Program-made: the position numbers and the translations under genes
Part shown: positions 55,385 through 64,000 of the stretch, in pieces
Position numbering within the stretch: the first letter of the stretch is position 1
How the letters are laid out: each line of letters starts with the position of its first letter
Assembly (NCBI GenBank): GCA_948474755.1
Contig: CAOLHI010001137.1
Span: 62,001 to 126,000, forward strand
Direction: 5' to 3'
Length of the DNA stretch: 64,000 nucleotides
Origin: Ctenosaura bakeri
Taxonomy: Eukaryota > Chordata > Lepidosauria > Squamata > Iguanidae
Notes under the pieces: generated by a model
Databases searched by the model: none
Told to the model about the DNA's origin: nothing
The model's input: only the letters and a program-made list of their open reading frames with translations

Positions 55385-55610
55385 TACAAGTACATAGCAA
55401 GCTGCCTTCCACTGAAACAAACCATTTGTCCATCCAGCCCGGCACTTTCACTTTGGACTGACAACAGCTCTCCAGAGATTCAGGCAGAATTCTTGGCTAG
55501 CTCTGCCTTAATATTCCCTAGCGGTCTCTCATCTAAGTACTAACCATACTCAACCCTGTCTAGCTTCTGAAATCCAATGTGACTGATGTGTTCAGGGCGG
55601 TACGGTGGAC
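55385..55610 (-). repeat. Dispersed repeat containing a reversed 5S-like segment
   Basis: CTGCCTTCCACTGAAACAAACC and CAGCTCTCCAGAGATTCAGG resemble a common squamate repeat on the plus strand. Then 55525-55582 on the minus strand reads AAGCTAGACAGGGTTGAGTA and GGTTAGTACTTAGATGAGAG, closely following 5S rRNA. Confidence 0.5.
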
Positions 55611-55791
55611 TTTTTGAACCCTGAGTGTCAAGAAAAGGTTAGGAGGATAGAAACTGAAAGATCTGCTTATAAAATACTCAGAAAACCTTTGCAAAGGAAA
55701 TGAAGATGTAGCCTCACCTGTGGTACTGCTAAAACTAGGTCAACCTAAACCAGGATTGGAAAGTTTTATCATCGGTATTTAGTACTGTACA

Positions 55792-56170
55792 CAGTCAGCC
55801 CTCCACATTTGCGGGTTTCACTTTTGATTATTCATGGATTATTTGCTGTCACCAATATTGCCTCCCTATGCCATTTTTAATAGGGACTGCAAGCCTCATG
55901 AGACTGAGAAACTGAAAACAAGACTTGCAAGTCCCTATTAAAAATGGTGTGGGGCAGCAGTGGAGGTGACAGTCAGCCCCACCAGCCACCCACTTCTGCC
56001 TTGTGAAGGAACCCTGATGCCTCAAAGGAATCCACCACGGGTTGAATGTGGTGATCATACTTTTGTGTGTGTGTTAAATATGGTTTGGGAGGGCCTAGAA
56101 TTATTCACGGTTTTTCCACTTTCACAGCGGTCTTGTGCCTCTAACCCTAGTGAATGTGAAGGGATGACCG
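55792..56170. mobile_element. Tigger/pogo-like MITE, 379 bp
   Basis: Left end CAGTCAGCCCTCCACATTTGC, right end read inward CGGTCATCCCTTCACATTC, with TA at 56171-56172 and TA two bases before the left end. The centre contains AAAAATGGCATAGGG-type arms. Confidence 0.8.
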
Positions 56171-56644
56171 TAATTTGGGATCAATAACTATCTATCTGTC
56201 TGTCTATTTATTGCAATGACATGCAAATCCAAGATAAATGGAAAATAATGGAACAAGCAAGAACTGGCTGCATTGTCTTATTCAACACAGAATATCTTGC
56301 CAGACACTCTGGAGTTGCCAAAATAATAATATGGGTAATCATTCACTCCCTGTTGAATATGCAGTACCAATTAGTCAGGTTACAAACGCCAATAAATATT
56401 GCCTTAGTGCTGTTACTGAGAACAATCATGACTGGTTTTTCTCAGAACTTTGAATGGTATGCTGGCTGGGGAATATAGAAACTGTAGTCCAAGAAAGTAA
56501 CTTTTGCAAGCTCTAAATGTTCTAAACCTCACTCCCACTGCAACCTCTCATGGGCAGCAGTAGGAAAATCAGTCAGTTTTGTTTTTTTCCCAGACTTACC
56601 TTTTAAAATGTCATGTCCTTTCCATCTGAAGCATGAAGAAATTT
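56171..56644. other. Unique stretch
   Basis: A short ATCT/GTCT run lies at about 56187-56212. No gene recognised. Confidence 0.4.
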
Positions 56645-57060
56645 AGGAAAATTCTTCAAAACAAAGCAAATAGAAGAGGAATGGAGTCTAGTGAAACCCC
56701 TCTGGGAAAACCATTGGGGTGAAAGGAGTTAAAAGAAGGTTTGTAAAATATGAGATTCGGGAGATGACAATGTAAATAAATAATATAGATATTTAATAGA
56801 GACAGTGGTATGTAATAAGGTGTATTAAGAAGAGTTGGCGGTTTATAAGTAAGCTAGATTGGTCCACAAATAATGGGAAGATAAATAAGGGAAGGTGGGT
56901 ATGAGTTTATAAAAATTTGAAGGAATGATTTGTTTGGAAAGATTGTAAATGAGATAGCATTAAGAAATAATGTGTGTTTTATGTATATTGTTTATTCTTT
57001 TGTTTTTGTTGGAATAAAAATAAATAATAATAATAATAAAAAGGAAAATTCTTCAAAACA
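56645..57060 (+). mobile_element. L1-like 3' end insertion with perfect 19-bp target duplication
   Basis: AGGAAAATTCTTCAAAACA occurs at 56645-56663 and 57042-57060. The 378-bp insert (56664-57041) ends AATAAAAATAAATAATAATAA, an A-rich tail. It has no coding sequence and reads like a LINE 3' UTR. A perfect long duplication and A-rich tail are the marks of L1-type target-primed insertion. Confidence 0.8.
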
Positions 57061-57260
57061 GACAGAAATGGTAAACCTGGCCAAACTGCAGATTATGCAT
57101 AAGTAGTATGGGGATGACCACACTGTCAGCAGCAGATGCCTTGTAGGGACTAAAGATGAAGAACCTCTCAGGATAAAACAGAGAGCAATCACCTTGCCAA
57201 TCTCTCTCTCTGGTGGTGGAATTGCACGGTCCCGCGAGGTAAGAGGTGACACTGACGGTA
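57061..57260. other. Unique stretch
   Basis: Unassigned. The minus-strand frame across 57053-57358 has no recognised domain. Confidence 0.35.
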
Positions 57261-57346
57261 GCACGGATACTGATAGGGTCTCCCACGTCAGATAGGCATT
57301 TGTTTAGGAGCCAGCCTAAAAATGCCAAACAGCTCCTGCATACTAG
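57261..57346. repeat. Arm 1 of an 86-bp inverted duplication (partner 60880-60965)
   Basis: GCACGGATACTGATAGGG through CAAACAGCTCCTGCATAC is the reverse complement of 60880-60965 with four mismatches. Each arm directly adjoins a palindromic MITE, so the inverted similarity continues across the MITE for about 270-290 bp in all. Confidence 0.85.
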
Positions 57347-57549
57347 GGCCATTTCCACATGACACTGTTATAGTGCTATCATTCCACTTTCAACATCCTG
57401 TGGAATTCTGGGGTTTGTAGTTCACTGAGGCCAAACTGCTCTCTGGATGAGAATTCTAAATGCCCCCTCCCTAAACTACAAACTCCAGGATTCCACAGGA
57501 TATTGAAAGTAGAATCATAGTGCTATAACAGGCTAGTGTGGAAATGGCC
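57347..57549. mobile_element. PIF/Harbinger-like palindromic MITE with TAG flanks
   Basis: GGCCATTTCCACATGACACTG on the left and CTAGTGTGGAAATGGCC on the right, with TAG at 57344-57346 and 57550-57552. Confidence 0.88.
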
Positions 57550-57874
57550 TAGGTGAAGTAGGGGGTGACAATGGATCTCTTATAGACCACAGCAATGTTT
57601 AGGCTATTGTACTTTGGATACCTCAAGAGACCACAGTACACTGATTGTTTGATCGATTGATTGATTTTGGTTGGTTGGTTGGTTGATTTCCTGCTTTTCT
57701 CCTTATACAGGATCCAAAGAAGCTTCTAAAGATTTTTAAAAAACATCATACCTCTCTCCATGTGTCTGATGCAAGAGTTAATTCACAAATGCTTATGCTA
57801 CCAACTTCTTTCTCAGTTAATCCGAAAGGTGCAGCAAGATCCTTTTGCAATGCTGATCCAGATAAACACAGCTA
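57550..57874. other. Unique stretch with GATT/GGTT tract
   Basis: GATTGATT and GGTTGGTT runs lie at about 57649-57687. No gene recognised. Confidence 0.5.
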
Positions 57875-57909
57875 TGCCACTTCCACACTATATTGAAACA
57901 AGAAAATAA

Positions 57910-59922
57910 ATACTAGTACAAGAAAATAAATACGATTTGATAGGCATCACTGAGACCTGGTGGGATGAGTCTCATGATTGGAATATAGGAATAGAGGGGT
58001 ATAGCCTATTTTGTAAAAATAGACCAAACAAGAAAGGAGGAGGAGTAGCCTTGTATGTCAAGGATGTTTTCACCTGTGAAGAGATCCTGGGCTTAAACCC
58101 AGAAAGCCAGGTAGAGAGCATTTGGGTAAGAATTAAGGCAGCGAGAAACAACAGGGATATTCTGGTGGGGGTTTACTACAGACCTCCAACCCAGGCTGAG
58201 GACTTGGATGACGCCTTCCTCAACCAAATGACTGAACATTCAAAGAGGAGAGATACAGTAATAATAGGAGATTTCAATTACCCGGATATATGCTGGCAGT
58301 CAAACTCTGCCAAGACAGCAAGGTCCAGCAAGTTTCTTGCTTGTCTTGCAGACAACTTCATGGTCCAGAAGGTGGAAGAGGCCACAAGGGGATCAAATAT
58401 TCTAGATCTAGTCTTGACCAACAGGGATGACCTTGTGAATGAGGTAGAAGTGGTTGGATCTTTAGGGGGGAGTGACCATGCCCTGTTGGAATTTAGCATT
58501 CAGTGGGAAGGAGAAGATAAGGGTAGCCAGACACTCGTCTTAGATTTTAAAAAAGCGGACTTCTGTAAACTTAGGGAGCTGCTGGCTGGAATTCCGTGGT
58601 CAGGAATAGTGAAAGGGAAAGGAGTTCAGGAGGCATGGGAGTTCCTTAAAAAGGAGATACTGACGGCACAGTCTAAAACTGTGCCAATAAGGAGGAAAAA
58701 TGGAAGGCATCTGAAGAAACCAGAATGGTTGACTAAAGAACTCTCAGCTGAGCTAAGAGTTAAGAGAAACACGTATAGGAAATGGAAGAAGGGGGAAACC
58801 ACCAAAGAAGAATTTAAGCAAGTAGCCAGGAGATGTAGGGAGGAGGTCAGAAAGGCTAAAGCACAGAACGAACTTAGGCTGGCCAGAGACATTAAAAACA
58901 ATAAAAAGGGTTTTTTTAAATATGTCCGCAGCAAAAGGAAAAAGAAGGAGACAGTAGGGTCGCTACGCAGAGAAGATGGCGAATTACTCACAGGGGGGAG
59001 AGAAAAGGCAGAGCTACTTAACACCTTCTTTGCCTCCGTATTTTCCCAGAAGGATACAAGCACTCAACCTGGCGGTAGGGGAGCAGGGGAGGAAGCAGAG
59101 GAAATGAGGCACTTAATAAGTAGAGAGGTGGTACAGGAATACCTGGCCGCATTGGATGAATTCAAGTCTCCAGGGCCAGATGAATTGCATCCTAGGATAT
59201 TAAAAGAGCTGGCAGAGGTCATTTCGGAACCGCTTGCTATAATTTTTGAGAAATCTTGGAGGACAGGAGAAGTTCCAGCAGATTGGAAGAGAGCAAATGT
59301 TATCCCCATCTTCAAGAAGGGAAAAAAAGAGGACCCAAATAATTATCGCCCAGTCAGCCTGACATCGGTACCCGGAAAGATCCTGGAGCAGATCATTAAG
59401 CGTTCAGTTTCTAATCATTTAGAAAACAACGCAATAATCACGAGAAGTCAACATGGATTTCTCAAAAATAAGTCATGCCAGACTAATCTGATCTCTTTTT
59501 ATGATAGAGTTACTAGCTTGATAGATGAAGGGAATGCTGTGGATGTAGCATATCTCGATTTCAGTAAGGCCTTTGACAAAGTTCCCCATGACATTCTTGC
59601 ATCGAAGCTAGTAAAATGTGGGCTAGACAGGGCTACTGTTAATTGGATATGTAATTGGTTGACCGACCGAACCCAAAGGGTGATCACGGATGGCTGCTTT
59701 TCATCCTGGAGAGAAGTGACTAGTGGGGTGCCACAAGGTTCTGTCCTGGGCCCAGTGCTGTTCAATATTTTTATCAATGACTTAGATGAAGGAATAGAGG
59801 GCATGCTCATCAAATTTGCAGATGACACCAAATTGGGAGGGGTTGCTAATACGCAGAGGACAGGATCAAAATTCAAAATGACCTGGATAGATTGGAGAGC
59901 TGGGCCAGGGCGAACAAAATGA
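57910..59922 (+). pseudogene. CR1 ORF2 first part: apurinic endonuclease and reverse transcriptase (frameshifted)
   Basis: The reading frame is open from 57910; TTG at 57937 encodes the Leu of a conserved [11 protein letters not shown] motif, not a start. Numbering from 57937: catalytic Glu of ITETWW at 6, GVYYRPP at 78-84, GDFN at 111-114, ILDLVLTN at 155-162 and SDH at 179-181, which are the AP-endonuclease-like motifs. Reverse transcriptase motifs follow: [11 protein letters not shown] at 539-549, [14 protein letters not shown] at 596-609 and FADD at 627-630. The enzyme nicks target DNA and copies CR1 RNA from the nick. The N-terminal part of the endonuclease is absent. After residue 640 one G is missing near 59856 and the frame runs into an unrelated tail, stopping at 59922. 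The minus-strand frames beneath are shadows. Confidence 0.95.
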
Positions 59923-60697
59923 AATTCAACAGAGAGAAATGTAAGGTCCTACACTTAGGCAGAAATAATGGAATACAGAAATATAGGATGGGGGACACGT
60001 GGCTGGATAGCAGTACGTGTGAAAGGGATCTAGGAGTCTTCATAGACCACAAGCTGAACATGAGTCAGCAGTGTGATGCGGCAGCCAAGAAAGCCAATGC
60101 AATTCTCGGCTGCATCAACAGGAGTATGGTGTCTAGATCGAGGGAGGTACTGGTACCACTCTACTCTGCTTTGGTTAGACCCCATCTTGAATACTGTGTC
60201 CAGTTCTGGGCACCCCAATTCAAGAAGGATATTGACAAGCTGGAGCAAGTCCAGAGGAGGGTGACCAAAATGGTGAGAGGCCTGGAAAACATGCCCTATG
60301 AGGATAGACTGAGAGAGCTGGGTATGTTTAGTCTGCAGAAAAGGAGGTTAAGAGGGGACATGATAGCCATGTTTAAATATTTGAAGGGATGCCACGTAGA
60401 GGAAGGAGGGGGCTTGTTTTCTGCTGCTCCAGAAACCAGGACCAGGAGCAATGGATTCAAGCTGCAGGAAAGGAGATTCCACCTGAACCTCAGGAAGAAC
60501 TTCCTGACAGTCAGGGCTGTCCGGCAGTGGAATCTGCTGCCTCGGAGAGTAGTGGAGTCTCCTACCTTGGAGGTTTTTAAGCAGAGGCTTGATGGCCATC
60601 TGTCGGGAGTGCTTTGAGGGTGTTCCTGCATGACAGGGAGTTGGACTGGATGGCCCGTGTGGTCTCTTCCAACTCTACATTTCTATGATTCTATGAA
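57913..60697 (+). mobile_element. 5'-truncated CR1 LINE, the most complete retrotransposon here
   Basis: About 2.8 kb, containing most of the endonuclease domain, the full reverse transcriptase, the C-terminal region, an 80-bp 3' UTR and the terminal TTCTATGATTCTATGA. ORF1 and the first part of the endonuclease are missing, as in most CR1 copies. It sits within a MITE. At the 5' junction ACAAGAAAATAAATAC is present twice (57896-57911 and 57918-57933). Only one frame-breaking change was seen, so this copy is comparatively young. Confidence 0.95.
59857..60617 (+). pseudogene. CR1 ORF2 second part: C-terminal region after the frameshift
   Basis: Continues the same protein one frame over (the segment with ATG at 59892 is open to 60617). 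Conserved CR1 motifs include [80 protein letters not shown] and [13 protein letters not shown]. The five-base overlap with the first part reflects the single missing base and is not a programmed shift. The same region is intact as separate fragments at 10868 and 53054-53652. Confidence 0.95.
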
Positions 60698-60879
60698 ATA
60701 ATGCTATTATTATTCCACTTTCAACATCCTGTGAAATCCTGGGGTTTGCAGTTTAGGAAGGGGCATTTAGAATTCTCAGCCAGAGAGCTCTTTGACTTCA
60801 GTAAACTACAAACTCCAGAATTCCACAGGATGTTGAAAGTGGAATGATAGCACTATAACAGGGTCATGTGGAAAAGGCC

Positions 60880-60965
60880 CTCGTATGCAGGAGCTGTTTG
60901 GTATTTTTAGGCTGGTTCCTAAACAAAAGCCTATCTGACGTGGGAGACCCTATCAGTATCCGTGC
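60880..60965. repeat. Arm 2 of an 86-bp inverted duplication (partner 57261-57346)
   Basis: CTCGTATGCAGGAGCTGTTTGG through CTATCAGTATCCGTGC, about 95 percent identical to the complement of arm 1. On its outer side it joins a half MITE. Confidence 0.85.
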
Positions 60966-61029
60966 ATCATTCCACAGGATGATGAAAGTGGAATAATAGC
61001 ACTATAACAGTGTAGTGCGGAAATGGCTT
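60966..61029. mobile_element. PIF/Harbinger-like MITE, right half only
   Basis: ATTCCACAGGATGATGAAAG to GTAGTGCGGAAATGGC. The left arm is missing. Confidence 0.8.
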
Positions 61030-61034
61030 ATGTG

Positions 61035-61168
61035 TTTGAATTCCTCTGGGGCTGTAAGAGTGTGATTTGCCCAAGGCCACCAACTGAGCTTCCTTGGCCA
61101 AGTGGGAATCTGAACCCTGGTCTCCCAGAAACCTAGTCAAACACTCAAATCACTGCACCACACTGCTG
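61035..61168 (-). mobile_element. tRNA-derived SINE fragment
   Basis: On the minus strand, CAGTGTGGTGCAGTGATTTG is the head and CCAGGGTTCAGATTCCC the box B region. Confidence 0.7.
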
Positions 61169-61534
61169 TTTTGGAAAACAAGATTCTTACTCATGTATAA
61201 GTCACCCTCACATATATGTTGAAGGCAGGTTTGGAGGCCAAAACTATGGATTTTGCTATAACCCATGGATAAACTGGGGGTCATTCTGCAGAGAGGGGAA
61301 AGTGTCATTGTTGCCTCAGGGGGCCAGTCACCTCTGGCTGCTGCTGCTGCCATTTTCCTGCCCAAGCATTCAAAAAGGCCTCTCACCACTCTGCTCAGAG
61401 AAGGAAATAGTTCTTTTTCTTTTTTGGTAAAAGTTAAGGTGCAGTATTATCTCTTATCCCCCCCCCCACAAAATGGAACCACTCCTTTCCCTGAGTAGAG
61501 TGATCAAAGGTGACAAACTGGAGGACCTAACTAA
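61169..61534. other. Unique stretch with C10 run
   Basis: Nothing recognised. Confidence 0.4.
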
Positions 61535-61714
61535 GGCCGCTTCCACACGAGACTGCTCTGGTGCGATAATTCCACTTTCAACATCCTGTGGAATTCTGGG
61601 GTTTGAAGTTTAGGGAGGAGTTGGCAGGACCCTCCCTAGACTGCAAATCCCAGGATTCCATAGGATGTTAAAAGTGGAATCACTGCGCTATAACAGACTA
61701 GTGCAGAAGTGGCG
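61535..61714. mobile_element. PIF/Harbinger-like palindromic MITE with TAA target duplication
   Basis: GGCCGCTTCCACACGAGAC pairs imperfectly with GACTAGTGCAGAAGTGGCG. TAA lies at 61532-61534 and 61715-61717. The arms have diverged more than in the copies at 34056 and 45242. Confidence 0.88.
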
Positions 61715-62478
61715 TAAGGTTCTAAGTAGAAGTGTAGGAGGATAAGAAAATACAGCAACCTTTCATGTATGTAGATAAAAATATGATGGAGAAACTGTTT
61801 TTAAATATTTGTTTTGTATTAAAATAATATACAAAAATGATAATGAAAAAAAAAAAAGAAGCATTGACCCCCTCTATTCTCTCCGATATTTTCAAAAGCA
61901 ACATTTTGCCCTTCTCTTGTTTCAGAAGTAATTGAAATCATTACATAGAGTTACTTCTGGGGAAATCAGTATGCCACACACCACTGGTCTTTTGGAGCTA
62001 TAGTCTAAAAAAAAGAATATTTTAAACTCTCTCCGCATTCCAGTCTGGGACCAAAGTAAGAGTTAAATGAAACAAAAATGTTATTCACACAATTAGCAAA
62101 TGCACAATGTAAATAGGGGAGGAGACAACTCCTCTGGCCCACAGACCATGGCTGGATGTCCTACACTTATGTAAGTTGCCTTATTCAGGTGGTTGTACAA
62201 TTTTGTACTATTGTGCAACTGAATCCACAAAAGAAACTGGAGACATCTCAAGTCTCTTGAAAAATTGTTTTATTAATAAAAAAAAAAGCTTGATGTGTTT
62301 TGGCCTGAATTTCATTTGTCCAACAAATGGTTTGAGATGTCCTGCTGAAGAAATTTCTGAAGTTTGGTTCTATATTGACCCCTGAAAAAAGCCTGAAGAG
62401 TACACGCAGCCCCAGTATGTCAGGCTTTGATAAGCATTGTTTGAGCATCCTGAGATGTATCACTAGTTTCTTCTCTAG
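61715..62478. other. Unique stretch
   Basis: A-runs at 61847-61858 and 62278-62287. No gene recognised. Confidence 0.4.
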
Positions 62479-62546
62479 ATTCCACAGGAGGCTCCCTATG
62501 TTCAGCTTCTTTCATTGTGCAACAGACACATTCAGTTCATGGTCAG
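62479..62546 (+). other. Exon-like segment with strong splice sites
   Basis: CACTAGTTTCTTCTCTAG (acceptor) precedes 68 bp that end CATGGTCAG|GTAAGT (strong donor). All three frames are open; the phase-0 frame reads IPQEAPYVQLLSLCNRHIQF, compatible with the phase-0 exit of the candidate exon at 43453. No family is recognised. It may equally be a non-coding exon or chance. Confidence 0.25.
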
Positions 62547-62747
62547 GTAAGTGGAGTTCCATGAGTGGAACCATTTCATAAATGCCTAAATCCTATTGTC
62601 AGTCCCACCTAGAGCACCTCCAATGAATCAACTCAATTTATGTACACGTTAACTCAGCATTCAACAACTGAACGGTCTGCTCTAATTGGGATTAACCAAC
62701 TGGACTCCAGTAATGCAGATACATATGTTTGGAGAATGCTCAACTAA

Positions 62748-62948
62748 GGCCATTTCCACCCTACACTGTTATAGTGCTATGGTTCCACTTTCAACATCCT
62801 GTGGAATTCTGGAGTTTGTAGTCTACTGAGACCAAAAGCTCTCTGGCTGAGAATTTTAAATACCCCTCCCTAAACTGCAAACTCCAGGGTTCCATAGGTT
62901 GTTGAAAGTGGAATAACAGCATTATAGCAGTGTAGTACAGAAATGCCC
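62748..62948. mobile_element. PIF/Harbinger-like palindromic MITE
   Basis: GGCCATTTCCACCCTACACTG on the left and CAGTGTAGTACAGAAATGCCC on the right. TAA precedes the left end. Confidence 0.87.
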
Positions 62949-64000
62949 TTATTCATCAGTGCCTTCAATGTAGCACTTCAAAGACTAGGATTTGTAGAAA
63001 CAGCCTTTGTGCATTCCATATTCCACAGTGGACAATAAGCAGGCACAGTGGCAGATGCACACTCGCTTACATGTTCCCAGTATTCAGCAGAAGGGGATAT
63101 AGTGCAACCTCCATGTAACTGAGCATAGATTAACATTGCAAAGACACAATATAGGATCTCAGCTCACTTGTTATCTAACCCTGATCTGCATAGAGTGATA
63201 GAGGTTCTCCCAGCCCAGCTTGCAGAGACAATATTTGCCTCTACATACAGATTTTACTACTGAGCTGGAGTTTATTTTTTTTAATGAACGTGCTCCTCCA
63301 CTGAATCTGAGGTGTCAGGTCATATAGCAATAGCAGTCCATTACAGACCTATGCTATTGATACAGTCTGTTCACAGGAGAGTTATCAGTACTGGACAGGG
63401 CATTGGTGGCAAGGGAAAGATGCAACAGGAGACTGGATCAGGACCATGTAATTACAAAAGAAGGGAGACAATAAATACAATGCTAACATCGCAAAAGTAT
63501 AGTCAAAGTTAGCCAAAGTCCTGCTAAATCTTACACAAGTAGGTCGAAGAGGAATAGTATAAAAAGAAAGAAGATGATAGTATTAGGAGTTTGTCTATAT
63601 CTTCCATAAGCAGAGCCCTAAGTCTAACATTACACTGGGACAAAGCGGGGGGACCATATTCTCTGGGCAAAGGAGCAGCCCCAGGCAGAACAATGACCTA
63701 GAAAAATGCAGTACATGGAAGTTGTAGCCCTAAAGCTGGACAAAGAAGATCAGAAATTTCTCAAGTTTCAAGCATCACAGTAGTGTCATTGAAAAACAAA
63801 ACAACAACTGATTTTGCCTCAAAGTAGCAGGTGTTGCTGTGCAATTATGACTCTCCAGGGCTCACCATAAATATAAAAAGCACACATTACAGTCACAGTG
63901 ACACATTTATGGGCTTTTCCAAACATTCTATCCTCGATGCTTACTGCTGCAATGCAGTCAGTTGCACTGGAGAAATAACTATCCAGTTTTGGAAAGAGAA
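62949..64000. other. Unique stretch to window end
   Basis: No gene or repeat family recognised. Short frames lack support. Confidence 0.4.

Larger units (their letters stand above)
57875..60880. mobile_element. PIF/Harbinger-like palindromic MITE split by the large CR1
   Basis: TGCCACTTCCACACTATATTG (about 57875-57895) is the first 20 bases of a MITE. The remainder resumes at about 60697 with AATAATGCTATTATTATTCC and runs to GGAAAAGGCCC. Together they make one MITE interrupted by CR1. Confidence 0.7.

Noticed and set aside
58278..59876. Minus-strand frames of 73 to 145 codons under the CR1
   Set aside because: They are antisense shadows of the CR1 reading frame.
59850..59922. Programmed frameshift in CR1
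   Set aside because: There is no slippery site or following structure, and related CR1 copies read through in one frame, so a single-base deletion is simpler.
1..64000. CRISPR arrays, operons, bacterial promoters or phage genes
   Set aside because: None seen. The repeat content and splice-flanked NOX4 exon show a vertebrate nuclear genome.

Overview
The window looks like intronic and intergenic DNA from a squamate reptile (lizard or snake). The evidence is repeat content: many CR1 LINE pieces ending in the ATTCTATG tail, a Sauria-type tRNA SINE with box A and box B, two other tRNA-derived SINE types, 5S-rRNA-derived SINEs, L2-like and L1-like tails, and numerous non-autonomous DNA transposons. 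There are no bacterial operons, CRISPR arrays or prokaryotic promoters.

Host coding content is very thin. The one exon I recognise is a 61-bp exon of NOX4 (NADPH oxidase 4) on the minus strand at 38013-38073, with intact splice signals, so much of the window is probably NOX4 intron. Two short plus-strand segments (5946-6024 and 43453-43497) look like coiled-coil exons with good splice sites. If real they belong to an unidentified gene on the opposite strand. Segments at 14655-14755 and 62479-62546 are phase-compatible but weaker.

Layout. 1-6 kb: palindromic MITEs, SINEs, a probable LTR end and an L2-like tail with a small hAT-like insert. 6-7.7 kb: a 689-bp hAT-type element with a perfect 8-bp target duplication. 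9-13 kb: a CR1 piece nested in another repeat, then a probable LTR interrupted by a 422-bp CpG-rich terminal-inverted-repeat element. 13-19 kb: mostly unique DNA with MITEs and SINEs. 19.46-19.98 kb: a clean solo LTR with 5-bp duplication. 20-29 kb: unique DNA, SINEs, a family with CCTCCAAC inverted ends, and an 822-bp element with long near-identical inverted repeats. 29-38 kb: Sauria SINE, CR1 ends, palindromic MITEs and the NOX4 exon. 38-43 kb: a 5S SINE, a 753-bp SPIN-like hAT element with an 8-bp near-perfect duplication, and a Tigger-like element nested in a second 5S SINE. 43-57 kb: CR1 pieces, a near-perfect 180-bp palindrome, a 523-bp poly(A)-ended retrocopy with 17-bp duplication, two more Tigger-like copies and an L1-like insertion with 19-bp duplication. 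57-61 kb: the largest open frames in the window, a 5'-truncated CR1 (endonuclease plus reverse transcriptase) broken by one single-base frameshift and inserted in a MITE. 61-64 kb: MITEs and unique DNA.

Much of the interest lies in nested insertions and target-site duplications, which give relative ages and superfamily assignments directly from the sequence. Assignments to named families rest on recalled terminal motifs and have not been searched against a repeat library.
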